Shown one piece after another: positions 50,534 through 60,563 of a DNA stretch of 64,000 bases (its first letter is position 1; the number at the start of each line of letters is the position of its first letter). The stretch lies in assembly GCF_022171985.1 (NCBI RefSeq), contig NZ_JAJVHF010000008.1, forward strand, positions 62,001-126,000, given 5' to 3'. Origin of the DNA: Huaxiibacter chinensis (GTDB lineage Bacteria > Pseudomonadota > Gammaproteobacteria > Enterobacterales > Enterobacteriaceae). Both the position numbers and the translations under genes were made by a program. Below the pieces are notes generated by a model. It worked only from the letters and a program-made list of their open reading frames with translations, did not search any database and was not told where the DNA came from.

Positions 50534-51004
50534 TTACGCGTTTTCTTTCAACCACTTCAACACCACGTCGTGGTGATTGCTGGTTTTGAAGTCATCAAAC
50601 ACGTGCTCAACTTTACCGTCCGCATCGATCAGGAAGCTGATGCGATGAATGCCGTCGTAGGTTTTACCCATAAAGGTTTTTTCACCCCAGACGCCAAACT
50701 GCTCGCAAACCTGATGGTCTTCGTCCGAGAGCAAGGTAAAGTTCAGCACCTCTTTTTCAGCGAAGCGTGATAACTTTTCTGGCTTGTCGGTGCTGATACC
50801 CAGCACATCCACGCCGGCTTTTTTCAAATCGTCCATGTTATCGCGTAGTCCGCACGCTTGTACGGTACAGCCTGGCGTCATGGCTTTTGGGTAGAAATAG
50901 ACCAGAACACGCTGTCCCTGGAAGTCGGCCAAATTTACTTGCTCGCCGTCTTGATCGGGCAGGCTAAATTTCGGTGCAAGGTCACCGGCTTTCAGATGAT
51001 TCAT
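50534..51004 (-). CDS. bcp: Thioredoxin-dependent thiol peroxidase Bcp
   Basis: A peroxiredoxin of 156 residues that reduces H2O2 and lipid hydroperoxides. The peroxidatic Cys lies in MTPGCTVQACGLRD with the resolving Cys five residues later. Its ATG overlaps the gcvR stop as TAATG, so translation is coupled. Confidence 0.98.
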   Translation of the reverse strand: MNHLKAGDLAPKFSLPDQDGEQVNLADFQGQRVLVYFYPKAMTPGCTVQACGLRDNMDDLKKAGVDVLGISTDKPEKLSRFAEKEVLNFTLLSDEDHQVCEQFGVWGEKTFMGKTYDGIHRISFLIDADGKVEHVFDDFKTSNHHDVVLKWLKENA

Positions 51005-51573
51005 TACGCAACTCCATCCTGTTCATGCTGGGAATAATTGACGACGTTAATACTGCCTTGTGCGTTGAGTTCTGTACAGAGCGCTTTGAAGGCTTGCTCG
51101 ATATTTGATGCATCCTGTGAAGCAGGACTGTGCGCCGTAATCTGAATAAAGAGCGTGGGCAGGGCGTCACTGTCGCCGGGGTGCGTGCGGGAAACCAGCT
51201 CGGCAATATTCATCTGATGGCTATCAAAAAGAGCCGTGAAACGTTCAACCAGATGCGGCGAGTCAGCGACCTCAACCTGCACCCAGACGGTGGCGGGCAT
51301 GGCTGGACGCGGGCGGGCATTGGTGCGCTTCATGACGATCAGTAAATCCATCTCCGCGCCTTTAAGCGGCAGGGTTGATTCAATCAGCGTAATGGCATTC
51401 CACGTCCCGGAAAGTAACATGATAAACGTAAATTCTTCACCCAGCATGGCCAGCCGGCTGTCTTCGATATTACAGCCGCAGCTGCTAACGTGGCGGGTGA
51501 TGGCGTTTACGATCCCCGCTCTGTCGGCACCCAGCGCAGTGATAACCAGGTAATGTTGTGATGAGGTTGTCAA
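51004..51573 (-). CDS. gcvR: Glycine cleavage system transcriptional repressor GcvR
   Basis: A 189-residue protein with two ACT domains that binds glycine and holds GcvA in check. The N-terminus matches E. coli from SSQHYLVITALGADR on. The start is TTG 51573, as in E. coli, behind AGGAAG; the longer reading from 51627 adds residues with no counterpart. Upstream of bcp in one unit; divergent from dapA. Confidence 0.93.
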   Translation of the reverse strand: MTTSSQHYLVITALGADRAGIVNAITRHVSSCGCNIEDSRLAMLGEEFTFIMLLSGTWNAITLIESTLPLKGAEMDLLIVMKRTNARPRPAMPATVWVQVEVADSPHLVERFTALFDSHQMNIAELVSRTHPGDSDALPTLFIQITAHSPASQDASNIEQAFKALCTELNAQGSINVVNYSQHEQDGVA

Positions 51574-51717
51574 ACCTGTTCTTCCTATGCGTGGTTGAGT
51601 CTCATAAGGAAAGCATAAAAAAAACATGCATACAACCGCCTGAACGCCTTACGTCGCTTGCTTTTATTACAGTTCCAAACGTAACATTGAGAATCTTGTT
51701 TGCACAGAGGATGGCCC

Positions 51718-52596
51718 ATGTTCACGGGAAGTATTGTTGCGATTGTTACGCCGATGGATGAGAAAGGTAATGTCTGTCGGTCAAGCCTGAAGAAACTGAT
51801 TGATTATCATGTCGCCAACGGCACCTCGGCGATTGTTTCGGTAGGAACTACCGGTGAATCTGCCACCCTGAGCCACGAAGAGCACGGCGACGTGGTCATG
51901 ATGACCGTTGAACTGGCTGACGGGCGTATCCCGGTCATTGCGGGTACGGGCGCAAACGCCACCGCAGAAGCCATCAGCCTGACCCAGCGTTTTAACAACA
52001 GCGGGATTGTAGGCTGCCTCACCGTGACGCCTTATTACAATCGTCCAACCCAGGAAGGGCTTTTCCAGCACTTCAAGGCCATCGCTGAACATACTGACTT
52101 GCCGCAAATCCTGTATAATGTGCCGTCGCGTACTGGCTGCGATATGCTGCCGGAAACCGTGGGTCGTCTCTCTAAAGTCAAAAATATTATCGCTATTAAA
52201 GAGGCTACAGGGAACTTAAGTCGTGTTCATCAGATCAAAGAGCTGGTTTCTGATGACTTTATCCTGCTGAGCGGCGATGATGCCACCTCGCTGGACTTTA
52301 TGCAGCTTGGCGGCCATGGCGTGATTTCCGTTACCGCCAACATTGCAGCACGCGATATGGCTGAAATGTGCAAACTGGCAGCGGCGGGTCATTATGATGA
52401 AGCTCGCGTGATTAATCAGCGTCTGATGCCGCTGCATAATAAATTATTTGTCGAACCCAATCCGATCCCAGTGAAATGGGCATGTAAGGAGTTGGGACTT
52501 GTAGCGACCGATACGCTGCGTCTGCCGATGACCCCTATCACTGACCACGGTCGTGATGTGGTGGCCTCGGCGCTGAAGCATGCCGGTTTGCTGTAA
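51718..52596 (+). CDS. dapA: 4-hydroxy-tetrahydrodipicolinate synthase
   Basis: First enzyme of the lysine/diaminopimelate branch, joining pyruvate and aspartate semialdehyde. The Schiff-base Lys161 is in IIAIKEATG, and Thr44, Thr45, Tyr107 and Tyr133 are in place. ATG 51718 gives 292 residues, as in E. coli; the start six codons upstream is disfavoured. It is followed 16 bases later by bamC. Confidence 0.98.
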   Translation: MFTGSIVAIVTPMDEKGNVCRSSLKKLIDYHVANGTSAIVSVGTTGESATLSHEEHGDVVMMTVELADGRIPVIAGTGANATAEAISLTQRFNNSGIVGCLTVTPYYNRPTQEGLFQHFKAIAEHTDLPQILYNVPSRTGCDMLPETVGRLSKVKNIIAIKEATGNLSRVHQIKELVSDDFILLSGDDATSLDFMQLGGHGVISVTANIAARDMAEMCKLAAAGHYDEARVINQRLMPLHNKLFVEPNPIPVKWACKELGLVATDTLRLPMTPITDHGRDVVASALKHAGLL

Positions 52597-52612
52597 AGTT
52601 TAGGGAGATTTG

Positions 52613-53647
52613 ATGGCTTACTCAGTACAGAAGTCGCGCCTGGTAAAGGTTGCGGGTGTTTCGCTTGTTATGCTGCTCGCTGCCTGTAGTTCTGACTCGC
52701 GCTACAAGCGCCAGGTGAGCGGTGACGAATCCTATCTGGATGCGACGCCGCTAGCTGAACTTCATTCACCAGCTGGCATGATCCTGCCGATTCAAAACGG
52801 CGATTACAACATTCCGGTGACCAACGGTAGCGGTGCAGTCGGTAAAGCGCTTGATATTCGTCCGCCTGCGCAGCCTCTGGCGCTGGTGAGCGGTGCGCGC
52901 ACCCAATTTACCGGGGATTCCGCAACGTTGCTGGTGGAAAATAGCCGCAACAGCACCCTTTGGCCGCAGGTTGTCAGCGTGCTACAGTCAAAAAATTACA
53001 CCATTGACAAGCGTGACGACGCCAGCCAGACGCTGACCACAGACTGGATCCAATGGAGCCGTCTGGATGAAGACCAGCAGTACCGTGGTCGTTATCAAGT
53101 CTCTGTAAAACCACAGGGTTATCAGCAGGCCGTGACGGTTAAGCTGTTGAACCTGGAGCAGGCGGGTAAACCGGTTGCGGATGCAGCTTCTCTGCAGCGT
53201 TATAGCACCGAACTGCTGAACGTCATTGCGTCCGGTCTCGATAAGAACGCAACCGATGCGGCTAATGCCTCTCAGAATCGCAACGGCATCACCTTCGATG
53301 TACAGAGCGCGGCGGATGACACCGGTCTGCCAATGCTGGTGGTTCGTGCGCCGTTTAACCAGACCTGGCAACGTCTGCCTGCCACGCTTGAAAAAGTGGG
53401 CATGAAAGTGACCGACAGCACCCGTTCAACGGGCAGCATCACGGCAACCTACAAGCCGTTGTCGGACAGCGCATGGCAGGAGCTGGGTGCACGCGATCCA
53501 GAACTGGCGTCGGGCGATTACAAAATCCAGGTCGGCGACCTTGATAACCGCAGCAGCTTGCAGTTTATCGACCCGAAAGGTCACACGCTGACCCAGTCGC
53601 AGAACGATGCGCTGGTGGCCGTCTTCCAGGCCGCATTCAGCAAGTAA
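52613..53647 (+). CDS. bamC: Outer-membrane assembly lipoprotein BamC
   Basis: Lipoprotein of the BAM complex. The signal peptide ends in LLAAC with the lipidated Cys at residue 25, and two helix-grip domains follow a flexible N-terminal part that binds BamD. ATG 52613 follows TAGGGAGA and gives 344 residues, as in E. coli. Downstream of dapA in the known dapA-bamC unit, and followed by a terminator. Confidence 0.97.
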   Translation: MAYSVQKSRLVKVAGVSLVMLLAACSSDSRYKRQVSGDESYLDATPLAELHSPAGMILPIQNGDYNIPVTNGSGAVGKALDIRPPAQPLALVSGARTQFTGDSATLLVENSRNSTLWPQVVSVLQSKNYTIDKRDDASQTLTTDWIQWSRLDEDQQYRGRYQVSVKPQGYQQAVTVKLLNLEQAGKPVADAASLQRYSTELLNVIASGLDKNATDAANASQNRNGITFDVQSAADDTGLPMLVVRAPFNQTWQRLPATLEKVGMKVTDSTRSTGSITATYKPLSDSAWQELGARDPELASGDYKIQVGDLDNRSSLQFIDPKGHTLTQSQNDALVAVFQAAFSK

Positions 53648-53652
53648 AATTG

Positions 53653-53677
53653 AGGGCTGGTTAATCCAGCCCTTTTT
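53653..53677 (+). terminator. Intrinsic terminator after bamC
   Basis: Stem GGGCTGG / CCAGCCC (53654-53660 with 53666-53672), loop TTAAT, then T-run. Confidence 0.85.
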
Positions 53678-53688
53678 ATTTTCGTGCT

Positions 53689-53704
53689 ACGCAAACGTGT
53701 GCGT
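53689..53704. promoter_or_regulatory. PurR box upstream of purC
   Basis: ACGCAAACGTGTGCGT differs from the ideal PurR operator by one base. A -10-like CATAAT lies at 53707-53712, so PurR would block the promoter. Confidence 0.85.
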
Positions 53705-53756
53705 GGCATAATATTCCCAGTTTTGAATACATATCATCACACCAGGAGTAATGAAG

Positions 53757-54470
53757 ATGCAGAAGCAAGCTGAGTTGTATCGTGGCAAAGCGAAGACCGT
53801 ATACAGCACCGAAAACCCGGATCTGTTGGTGCTCGAGTTCCGCAATGATACGTCAGCAGGGGATGGCGCACGCATTGAGCAGTTCGATCGTAAGGGCATG
53901 GTGAACAACAAGTTCAACCATTTCATTATGAGCAAGCTGGCTGAAGCGGGTATTCCTACCCAGATGGAAGCGTTGCTGTCCGACACGGAATGTCTGGTTA
54001 AAAAACTGGATATGGTGCCGGTTGAGTGTGTCATTCGTAACCGCGCCGCAGGCTCACTGGTGAAGCGCCTGGGTATCGAAGAGGGCATCGAGCTTAACCC
54101 GCCGCTGTTTGATCTGTTCCTCAAAAACGATGAAATGCACGACCCGATGGTCAACGAATCCTACTGCGAAACCTTTGGCTGGGTGAGTAAAGAGAACCTG
54201 GCACGGATGCAGGAACTGACCTATAAAGCGAACGACGTGCTGAAAAAGCTGTTTGACGATGCGGGTCTGATCCTTGTCGACTTCAAGCTGGAGTTCGGGC
54301 TCTACAAAGGCGAAGTCGTGCTGGGTGATGAGTTCTCGCCGGACGGCAGCCGCCTGTGGGATAAAGAAACCCTCGATAAAATGGATAAAGACCGTTTCCG
54401 TCAGAGCCTGGGTGGCCTGATTGAAGCCTATGAAGCCGTCGCGCATCGTCTGGGCGTTAAACTCGACTGA
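53757..54470 (+). CDS. purC: SAICAR synthetase
   Basis: Joins aspartate to CAIR in purine synthesis with ATP. The sequence has the family motifs [11 protein letters not shown] and [21 protein letters not shown] and [11 protein letters not shown] 53757 lies 8 bases after AGGAG and gives 237 residues, as in E. coli; ATG 53751 is too close to the ribosome site. Confidence 0.98.
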   Translation: MQKQAELYRGKAKTVYSTENPDLLVLEFRNDTSAGDGARIEQFDRKGMVNNKFNHFIMSKLAEAGIPTQMEALLSDTECLVKKLDMVPVECVIRNRAAGSLVKRLGIEEGIELNPPLFDLFLKNDEMHDPMVNESYCETFGWVSKENLARMQELTYKANDVLKKLFDDAGLILVDFKLEFGLYKGEVVLGDEFSPDGSRLWDKETLDKMDKDRFRQSLGGLIEAYEAVAHRLGVKLD

Positions 54471-54482
54471 TTTTCCTCCGTT

Positions 54483-54513
54483 GCCAAAGGATGTGCGCAT
54501 CCTTTGGCCTCTT
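54483..54513 (+). terminator. Probable intrinsic terminator after purC
   Basis: Stem GCCAAAGGATG / CATCCTTTGGC (54483-54493 with 54498-54508), loop TGCG, followed by CTCTT. The U-tract is weak. Confidence 0.65.
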
Positions 54514-54591
54514 ACGCTTGTTTACTATGGTAATCCTGCCACTAACCGCCTACGATCACTCTATGACTGTTGGGATTGATTCGAGGTGTTT

Positions 54592-55455
54592 ATGCGCTGG
54601 CAAGGGCGTCGTGAAAGTGACAATGTAGAAGACAGACGCAGTAGTGGCGGGCCGTCAATGGGCGGGGGCGGTTTTCGCTTACCCACCGGGAAAGGCGGTA
54701 TCGTTCTTCTGGTCATTGTTCTGGTGGCAGGGTATTACGGGGTCGATCTCACCGGTTTAATGACGGGCGAGCCGATTCAACAACAGCAAACCTCCCAGCG
54801 TTCCATCAGCCCCGATGAAGATGAGGCCGCGAAATTCACCTCGGTCATTCTGGCTACCACCGAAGACTCCTGGAGCCAGCAGTTCGAAAAAATGGGCCGT
54901 ACCTACCAGCAACCTAAGCTGGTGATGTATCGCGGTGCAACGCGCACCGGCTGCGGGACCGGTCAATCGGTGATGGGGCCGTTCTACTGCCCAGCCGACG
55001 GCACGGTATATATTGACCTCTCTTTCTATGACGACATGAAGCGCAAGCTAGGTGCCGACGGCGATTTCGCCCAGGGCTACGTTATCGCGCATGAGGTCGG
55101 TCATCATGTGCAAAAATTACTCGGTATCGAACCCAAAGTACGTCAGCTTCAGCAAAATGCCAGCCAGGCGGAAGTGAATCGTCTGTCGGTGCGTATGGAG
55201 CTGCAGGCAGACTGCTTTGCAGGCGTCTGGGGCAACAGTATGCAGCAGCAGGGCGTGCTGGAGACGGGCGATCTTGAAGAGGCGCTGAATGCCGCTCAGG
55301 CCATAGGCGACGATCGGCTTCAGCAGCAAAGCCAGGGGCGCGTCGTGCCAGACAGCTTCACGCACGGGACCTCTGAACAGCGTTACAGCTGGTTCAAACG
55401 GGGCTTCACCAGCGGCGACCCGGCGCAGTGCAATACCTTCGGTAAAGAGCTGTAG
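54592..55455 (+). CDS. ypfJ: YpfJ, predicted membrane zinc metallopeptidase
   Basis: A 287-residue protein with a Gly-rich N-terminus, one membrane helix ([16 protein letters not shown], about 38-55) and a neutral zinc peptidase-like domain with HEVGHH and a later Glu in ELQADCFAG. Cys pairs sit in TGCGT and PFYCPADG. Function is not established. ATG 54592 is the E. coli start position; the GTG two codons earlier is not used. tmcA follows after 23 bases. Confidence 0.9.
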   Translation: MRWQGRRESDNVEDRRSSGGPSMGGGGFRLPTGKGGIVLLVIVLVAGYYGVDLTGLMTGEPIQQQQTSQRSISPDEDEAAKFTSVILATTEDSWSQQFEKMGRTYQQPKLVMYRGATRTGCGTGQSVMGPFYCPADGTVYIDLSFYDDMKRKLGADGDFAQGYVIAHEVGHHVQKLLGIEPKVRQLQQNASQAEVNRLSVRMELQADCFAGVWGNSMQQQGVLETGDLEEALNAAQAIGDDRLQQQSQGRVVPDSFTHGTSEQRYSWFKRGFTSGDPAQCNTFGKEL

Positions 55456-55478
55456 TTTTGCTCGTCAGGGAGGAAACG

Positions 55479-57482
55479 GTGGCGCCTTTCGCGTCAATCG
55501 TGGCGCAGTTAGCGCGAGAAGGGCACCGCCGCCTGGTTGTGCTGAGCGGCGATGTAAGCTGGACACAGGCCCGCTCGCAGGCATTACGTGAGCAACTTCC
55601 CGGAGACTGGCTATGGGTAGGGGATGACGCGTCCGTTGAGCCAGGCTGTGCGCCCAAGGCGCTCAGCAGGCTGCTGGGGCGCGAGTTCACCCATGCTATC
55701 TTCGATGCCCGCTGCGGGTTCGATGTTTCCGCTTTTGCGGCACTCAGCGGCACGCTGCGTGCCGGCAGCCTGCTGGTCTTGTTGCTGCCAGCGCTCACCC
55801 GCTGGCCAGAGCAGGTCGACCAGGACTCCGTGCGCTGGAGCGACAGTCCCAATCCTGTATCCACTCCTCGTTTTGTTCGCCATTTTTGTCGGGTTATCAC
55901 TCAGGACCCGGCGGTCATTGTCTGGCAGCAGCATGACCCGCTACCTGTCGCCCCCCTGCCTTTCGCGCCGGAGTGGCTTCCTGCCAGCGGGGAACCGCTG
56001 AACGAACAGGCGAAGATTTTGACCGCGCTGGAATCAATGGCATCCGGCGTTGCCGTGGTGACCGCCCCCCGTGGACGCGGGAAGTCGGCGCTTGCTGGCA
56101 TGCTGTTGCAGCGGATAAAGGGTCGCGCGCTTGTGACGGCCCCGGCTAAAGGGGCAACCGAGGTTATTGCGCAGTTTGCCGGTGACAAATACCACTTTAT
56201 GGCACCAGATGCGTTGTTAGCCTGCACGGAAGACGCGGACTGGCTGGTGGTTGATGAAGCGGCCGCCATTCCCGGCCCTCTGCTCGGGAAGCTGGTCTCT
56301 CGCTTTTCACGCGTCCTGCTGACCACCACCGTGCAAGGCTATGAAGGAACGGGCCGGGGATTTTTACTGAAATTCTGCGCCCGCTTCAGCCATCTGCATC
56401 ATTATTCACTTTCAGAGCCCGTCCGCTGGGCGCCAGGCTGTCCCCTTGAGCGGGTCATTGCCAGTGCATTGCTGTTTGATGATGAACCCGGCCCCGCGCC
56501 CCTGACGGGAGAAACGTTCATTACCCCCGTGGAGCCGCAGGTCTGGGAACATCAGCCTGAGCTTGCTGCCCGTATCTATGCGCTGCTGTGCTCGGCGCAT
56601 TACCGTACTTCGCCCCTCGACCTGAGACGCATGATGGATGCGCCGGGGCAGCATTTTGCCGTGGCGCAGGTGGCAGACACGCTCACCGGCGCGCTGTGGC
56701 TGGTGGATGAGGGCGGGTTAAGCCCGGCGCTAAGTCAGGCCGTCTGGGCGGGCTACCGTCGGCCACGTGGTAATCTGGTGGCGCAGTCGCTGGCCGCACA
56801 CGGCGGTGCGCCACTAGCCGCGACCTTGACGGGGCGGCGCATCTCTCGCGTCGCGGTGCATCCTGCTCGTCAGCGAGCGGGCACGGGGCAGGCGCTGATT
56901 CACGCCGTCAGCCGGGCGGAAAACCTGGACTACCTTTCCGTCAGCTTCGGCTATACCGACGAACTGTGGCGCTTCTGGCAGCGTTGCGGCTTTGTGCTGG
57001 TGCGCATGGGGAGCCATCGGGAGGCCAGTAGCGGGTGTTACACCGCGATGGCGCTCTTGCCGCTTACGGAAGCGGGCAGGGCGTTATGCGAAGGGGAGCA
57101 CCGCAGGCTTTGTCGCGATGCGCGCGTCATTGAACGCTGGAATGGCGAAAAGATCCCTGTCGTCGATGGCTGGGCGTCTACCCTTAACAGTGACGACTGG
57201 CTGGAGCTGGCCGGCTTTGCCTTTGCCCACCGGCCTTTCTCTGCCTCAGTGGCTGCGCTGACGCGGCTGCTGATGGAAAGCGAACGGCCTCTTCAGGCAT
57301 TGCGGGGCAAAATTGAGCGGGGTCTGGACGATGCCGCACTGGGGTCAACCCTTGCACTTCCGGGGCGCAAAGCGCTGCTCGTCGCACAGCGCGCTGAGAC
57401 GGCGCAGGCGTTGTCAGCACTGGATCCCACCCGCTGCGAGCAGCTGAAAACGGCCATTATGCAATGGCAATTTTTTCACTGA
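55479..57482 (+). CDS. tmcA: tRNA-Met cytidine acetyltransferase
   Basis: Acetylates C34 of elongator tRNA-Met with acetyl-CoA and ATP. It has the N-terminal DUF1726-like part, an RNA-helicase/P-loop module (RGRGKSAL, VVDEAAAIP, TTTVQGYEGTGRGF) and a GNAT domain (VHPARQRAGTGQAL). The start GTG 55479 follows GGGAGGAAACG and gives 667 residues against 671. The TTG-led reading from 55458 is unlikely. Confidence 0.95.
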   Translation: MAPFASIVAQLAREGHRRLVVLSGDVSWTQARSQALREQLPGDWLWVGDDASVEPGCAPKALSRLLGREFTHAIFDARCGFDVSAFAALSGTLRAGSLLVLLLPALTRWPEQVDQDSVRWSDSPNPVSTPRFVRHFCRVITQDPAVIVWQQHDPLPVAPLPFAPEWLPASGEPLNEQAKILTALESMASGVAVVTAPRGRGKSALAGMLLQRIKGRALVTAPAKGATEVIAQFAGDKYHFMAPDALLACTEDADWLVVDEAAAIPGPLLGKLVSRFSRVLLTTTVQGYEGTGRGFLLKFCARFSHLHHYSLSEPVRWAPGCPLERVIASALLFDDEPGPAPLTGETFITPVEPQVWEHQPELAARIYALLCSAHYRTSPLDLRRMMDAPGQHFAVAQVADTLTGALWLVDEGGLSPALSQAVWAGYRRPRGNLVAQSLAAHGGAPLAATLTGRRISRVAVHPARQRAGTGQALIHAVSRAENLDYLSVSFGYTDELWRFWQRCGFVLVRMGSHREASSGCYTAMALLPLTEAGRALCEGEHRRLCRDARVIERWNGEKIPVVDGWASTLNSDDWLELAGFAFAHRPFSASVAALTRLLMESERPLQALRGKIERGLDDAALGSTLALPGRKALLVAQRAETAQALSALDPTRCEQLKTAIMQWQFFH

Positions 57483-57555
57483 CTTCTTCAGTAAAGTGGC
57501 ATGGTCATCACCCCGCAAAGGCGTAGAATCCCGCTTATCGATTCAGGAGACTGCC

Positions 57556-58251
57556 ATGAAACATGACCATTTTATTGTTCAAAGCCCCGATAAACCCGCG
57601 CAGCAATTATTACTTTTGTTCCATGGGGTCGGGGATAATCCGGTCAATATGGGACAAATCGGAAGCTGGTTTGCGCCCGTTTTTCCTGATGCTCTGATTA
57701 TCAGCATTGGCGGTGTGGAAGCCTGCGGCCCTGACGGACGTCAGTGGTTTTCCGTGCAGGATGTCAGCGAAGAGAATCGCCAGGCACGCATCGATGCCAT
57801 TATGCCGACGTTTATCGAAACGGTACGCCACTGGCAGCAGCAAAGCGGCGTCAACGCTGCGGCTACGGCACTGATTGGCTTCTCCCAGGGGGCTATCATG
57901 TCCCTTGAAAGCGTGAAGGCGCAACCGGGGCTTGCCTCACGCGTGATTGCTTTCAACGGACGTTTTGCGACCTTGCCGGAAACCTCATCGACCTTAACGA
58001 CGATCCATTTGATCCACGGCGGTGAGGACAGGGTTATTGAGCTTTCTCATGCGGTTGCAGCGCAGGAAGCCTTGATCCGGGCTGGGGGAGATGTGACGCT
58101 GGATATCGTCGATGAGCTGGGACATGCCATTGACGATCGCAGCATGCAGTTTGCGCTGGATCATCTGCGTTATACCGTGCCGAAGCACTACTTTGACGAG
58201 GCGCTGAGCGGCGGTAAACCAAACGATGATGATATCGTTGAGTTTATGTAA
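57556..58251 (+). CDS. ypfH: YpfH carboxylesterase
   Basis: A 231-residue alpha/beta hydrolase related to phospholipase/carboxylesterase. The nucleophile is in GFSQGAIM, the oxyanion region in LLFHGVGDNP, and the His in ELGHAIDDRS. ATG 57556 is chosen after TCAGGAGACTGCC. Esterase activity is known for the E. coli protein; its natural substrate is not. Confidence 0.93.
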   Translation: MKHDHFIVQSPDKPAQQLLLLFHGVGDNPVNMGQIGSWFAPVFPDALIISIGGVEACGPDGRQWFSVQDVSEENRQARIDAIMPTFIETVRHWQQQSGVNAAATALIGFSQGAIMSLESVKAQPGLASRVIAFNGRFATLPETSSTLTTIHLIHGGEDRVIELSHAVAAQEALIRAGGDVTLDIVDELGHAIDDRSMQFALDHLRYTVPKHYFDEALSGGKPNDDDIVEFM

Positions 58252-58257
58252 GACTTA

Positions 58258-58285
58258 ACCGCCCTTCCCGGCAGGAGAGGGCGGT
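58258..58285. terminator. Hairpin between convergent ypfH and ypfN
   Basis: Stem ACCGCCCT / AGGGCGGT (58258-58265 with 58278-58285) with an inner short stem. T-tracts are lacking, so it is probably a weak terminator. Confidence 0.5.
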
Positions 58286-58299
58286 CAACGCAGAACGGT

Positions 58300-58497
58300 T
58301 TACTTCTTCTGGTCTTTATCCGGCCACTTGTCGTCGTCGTCCCACTTATCGTTAAAGTCACGATGAGGCGGGAGCTCAGGTTTGTTGGCGAGGAACTTCT
58401 TGTGATCGACACGCTTGAGATCTTTGATCACGTTCAGCAGCACGCCGACCAGGAACACCAACACCAAAATCCACCAGTATTTTGCCAGCCAGTCCAT
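58300..58497 (-). CDS. ypfN: YpfN small membrane protein
   Basis: A 65-residue protein with one N-terminal membrane helix ([17 protein letters not shown]) and a charged Asp/Lys-rich tail ([17 protein letters not shown]). Near-identical to E. coli YpfN (UPF0370), function unknown. Downstream of dapE. Confidence 0.95.
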   Translation of the reverse strand: MDWLAKYWWILVLVFLVGVLLNVIKDLKRVDHKKFLANKPELPPHRDFNDKWDDDDKWPDKDQKK

Positions 58498-58522
58498 TCG
58501 CTATTCCTTCTCAGAGCAGTCG

Positions 58523-59650
58523 TCAGGCGACGAGCTGCTCCATGATACGTTGATACATTCTTGCCAGTAGCTGTAAATCAGCCGCGTTCACGCATTCGTT
58601 AATTTTATGAATGGTGGCGTTTACTGGTCCCAGTTCGACAACCTGTGCACCCATACGAGCAATAAAGCGCCCGTCAGATGTCCCCCCGGTCGTCAGCAGT
58701 TGTGGCTTTATTTCATTATAGTGCGCGATGGCATTTACCACCGCATCGACCAGCTTACCGCGCTGCGTCAGGAATGGCTGACCGGAGAGCCACCAGTCGA
58801 CGGTGTAACGCAGAGCGTGTTTTTCCAGCAGGGCGTGAACCCGGGCTTTGATCATTTCATCAGTCAGTTCCGTACTGAAACGGAAATTGAACTGCACAAA
58901 CAGATCGCCTGGAATGACGTTATTGCTGCCCGTTCCGGCCTGCACGTTAGCAATTTGCATACTGGTTGGCGGGAAGAATTCATTCCCCTGGTCCCACTCG
59001 ATTCCCACCAGCTCGTTGAGCATGGGTGCGGCACGATGAACCGGATTATCCGCCAGATGCGGATAGGCAACATGCCCCTGCACGCCGTGAATCGTCAGAT
59101 TGCAGGTCAGTGACCCGCGACGACCGTTTTTCACGACATCACCCACCACTTCGGTACTGGACGGTTCCCCGACAAGGCAATAATCCAGGCGTTCCTGACG
59201 CGCCATCAGCGCTTCGACAACCTTCACGGTGCCGTTTTTAGCACTGGCTTCTTCATCAGAGGTGATCAAAAACGCAAGACGGTTTTTATGCTGAGGGTGC
59301 TGGGCCACAAAGCGTTCCGCCGCCACAACCATCGCCGCCAGCGAACCTTTCATGTCGGCCGCGCCGCGCCCAAAAAGCATGCCGTCACGGATAGTGGGTT
59401 CAAACGGCGGGTTGATCCAGCGGTCTGCGTCGCCGGCCGGAACCACATCGGTATGCCCGGCAAATGCCAGCGTTTCGCCCTGACCGCGCCAGGCCCAGAA
59501 ATTCTGGGTGTCGCCACTGTCCATACGCTCGATGGTAAAACCTATCGCACGCAGGCGTTCAATCATTAACGCCTGACAACCTGCGTCATCCGGGCTAAGG
59601 GAAGGACGGCGAATAAGCTGCTGAGTCAGCTCAATGACCGGGCAAGACAT
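58523..59650 (-). CDS. dapE: Succinyl-diaminopimelate desuccinylase
   Basis: M20-family zinc hydrolase of the lysine/DAP pathway. Metal ligands lie in [16 protein letters not shown] and SDEEA; the dimerisation domain and final HKINECV are present. ATG 59650 gives 375 residues, as in E. coli; the longer reading to 59698 enters yffB. It follows yffB by ten bases. Confidence 0.98.
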   Translation of the reverse strand: MSCPVIELTQQLIRRPSLSPDDAGCQALMIERLRAIGFTIERMDSGDTQNFWAWRGQGETLAFAGHTDVVPAGDADRWINPPFEPTIRDGMLFGRGAADMKGSLAAMVVAAERFVAQHPQHKNRLAFLITSDEEASAKNGTVKVVEALMARQERLDYCLVGEPSSTEVVGDVVKNGRRGSLTCNLTIHGVQGHVAYPHLADNPVHRAAPMLNELVGIEWDQGNEFFPPTSMQIANVQAGTGSNNVIPGDLFVQFNFRFSTELTDEMIKARVHALLEKHALRYTVDWWLSGQPFLTQRGKLVDAVVNAIAHYNEIKPQLLTTGGTSDGRFIARMGAQVVELGPVNATIHKINECVNAADLQLLARMYQRIMEQLVA

Positions 59651-59660
59651 AGACTGCACC

Positions 59661-60008
59661 TCAAATATAAGTCTGGTAACTGGATTCACTAAAGCCAAGC
59701 AGCATAGGCTGCCCGGGCGCGCAGAGCAATGGGCGTTTGATTATCGCAGGCATTTCAAGCATTAATTTTGCGGCGCTGTCGGCGTCCTTGATGCTATTGC
59801 GTACATTTTCGTCCAGTTTACGCCAGGTGGTGCCACGGGTATTCAGCAGGGCTTCCCATCCGAGTTCGGCGATTGCGCTATGCAAAAAATCGGCATCAAG
59901 GCCATCGACGCGGTAATCATGAAAACGGTAGTCAACGTTGTTCGCCTCCAGATAACGGCGCGCTTTTTTGATGGTGTCACAATTTTTAATGCCGTACATC
60001 ACAATCAT
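59661..60008 (-). CDS. yffB: YffB, ArsC-like thioredoxin-fold protein
   Basis: A 115-residue protein of the Spx/ArsC family with Cys in KNCDTIKKA and the conserved RPLL...G tail. It is probably not an arsenate reductase; E. coli YffB is thought to bind glutathione. AAAAGGATTCACC precedes ATG 60008; it heads the yffB-dapE unit. Confidence 0.95.
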   Translation of the reverse strand: MIVMYGIKNCDTIKKARRYLEANNVDYRFHDYRVDGLDADFLHSAIAELGWEALLNTRGTTWRKLDENVRNSIKDADSAAKLMLEMPAIIKRPLLCAPGQPMLLGFSESSYQTYI

Positions 60009-60396
60009 GGTGAATCCTTTTGTTTTAATTTGCAGTAAATGTTCAATATTTTAGATGTTGTGTAATGTTGGGAAATATAACACATTCGCATTATCAGTTA
60101 TTTTTAATATAAGGCTTTATTCGCGCTACATGTGTACGCCGAATATTCTTTCATCTTTTTCGCATAGTTGTCCAGTTGAGATATATTCCGCCAGAAACAG
60201 TGGGTAAGAGCCGCTCTCACCCGAATGAATGGTTATTTCAAAATATTGCTATTGGTCACATAAAGTTTACGGTGATACGTTCATATTTAGCGTAAATACA
60301 AACAGGGCGGGGTAAACAATCGCAGCAATTGATTAAACGTTCTTCACAAAGAAGTCAGATTTTCGTAGAATACGCATAATAAGAAACGAGGTTGTT
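60009..60396. other. yffB-ypfM intergenic region
   Basis: No gene was found in these 388 bases. The sequence is AT-rich and must hold the yffB-dapE promoter on the minus strand, but no element stood out. The ypfM promoter at its right end is listed separately. Confidence 0.6.
60343..60371 (+). promoter_or_regulatory. Probable promoter of ypfM
   Basis: -35 TTCACA (60343-60348) and -10 TAGAAT (60366-60371) with a 17-base spacer, 26 bases before the small gene. Confidence 0.6.
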
Positions 60397-60456
60397 ATGA
60401 TTGAACATGAACTGGGGAACTGGAAAGACTTTATCGAAGATATGCTTCGTAAATGA
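60397..60456 (+). CDS. ypfM: YpfM small protein of 19 residues
   Basis: Reads MIEHELGNWKDFIEDMLRK, almost the same as E. coli YpfM, which was shown to be made. It has an ACGAGG ribosome site 6 bases before ATG and a good promoter. It sits between yffB and acrD, opposite to both, as in E. coli. Function unknown. A shared terminator lies between it and acrD. Confidence 0.88.
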   Translation: MIEHELGNWKDFIEDMLRK

Positions 60457-60502
60457 CATTCTGGAAGAATTGCAAGAGCACGTATTAAGCAAAAAAACGA
60501 TA

Positions 60503-60520
60503 GCGTGAATATAATCACGC
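60503..60520 (+). repeat. Short inverted repeat downstream of ypfM
   Basis: GCGTGA / TCACGC with a six-base loop. It precedes the terminator and may form part of the mRNA end. Confidence 0.45.
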
Positions 60521-60523
60521 AGT

Positions 60524-60552
60524 AAAAGGCGGCCCTCACAGCCGCCTTTTTT
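60524..60552. terminator. Bidirectional terminator between ypfM and acrD
   Basis: Stem AAAAGGCGGC / GCCGCCTTTT (60524-60533 with 60541-60550) with A-run and T-run on either side, so it can serve both converging genes. Confidence 0.9.
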
Positions 60553-60563
60553 ATTTCTGCCCG

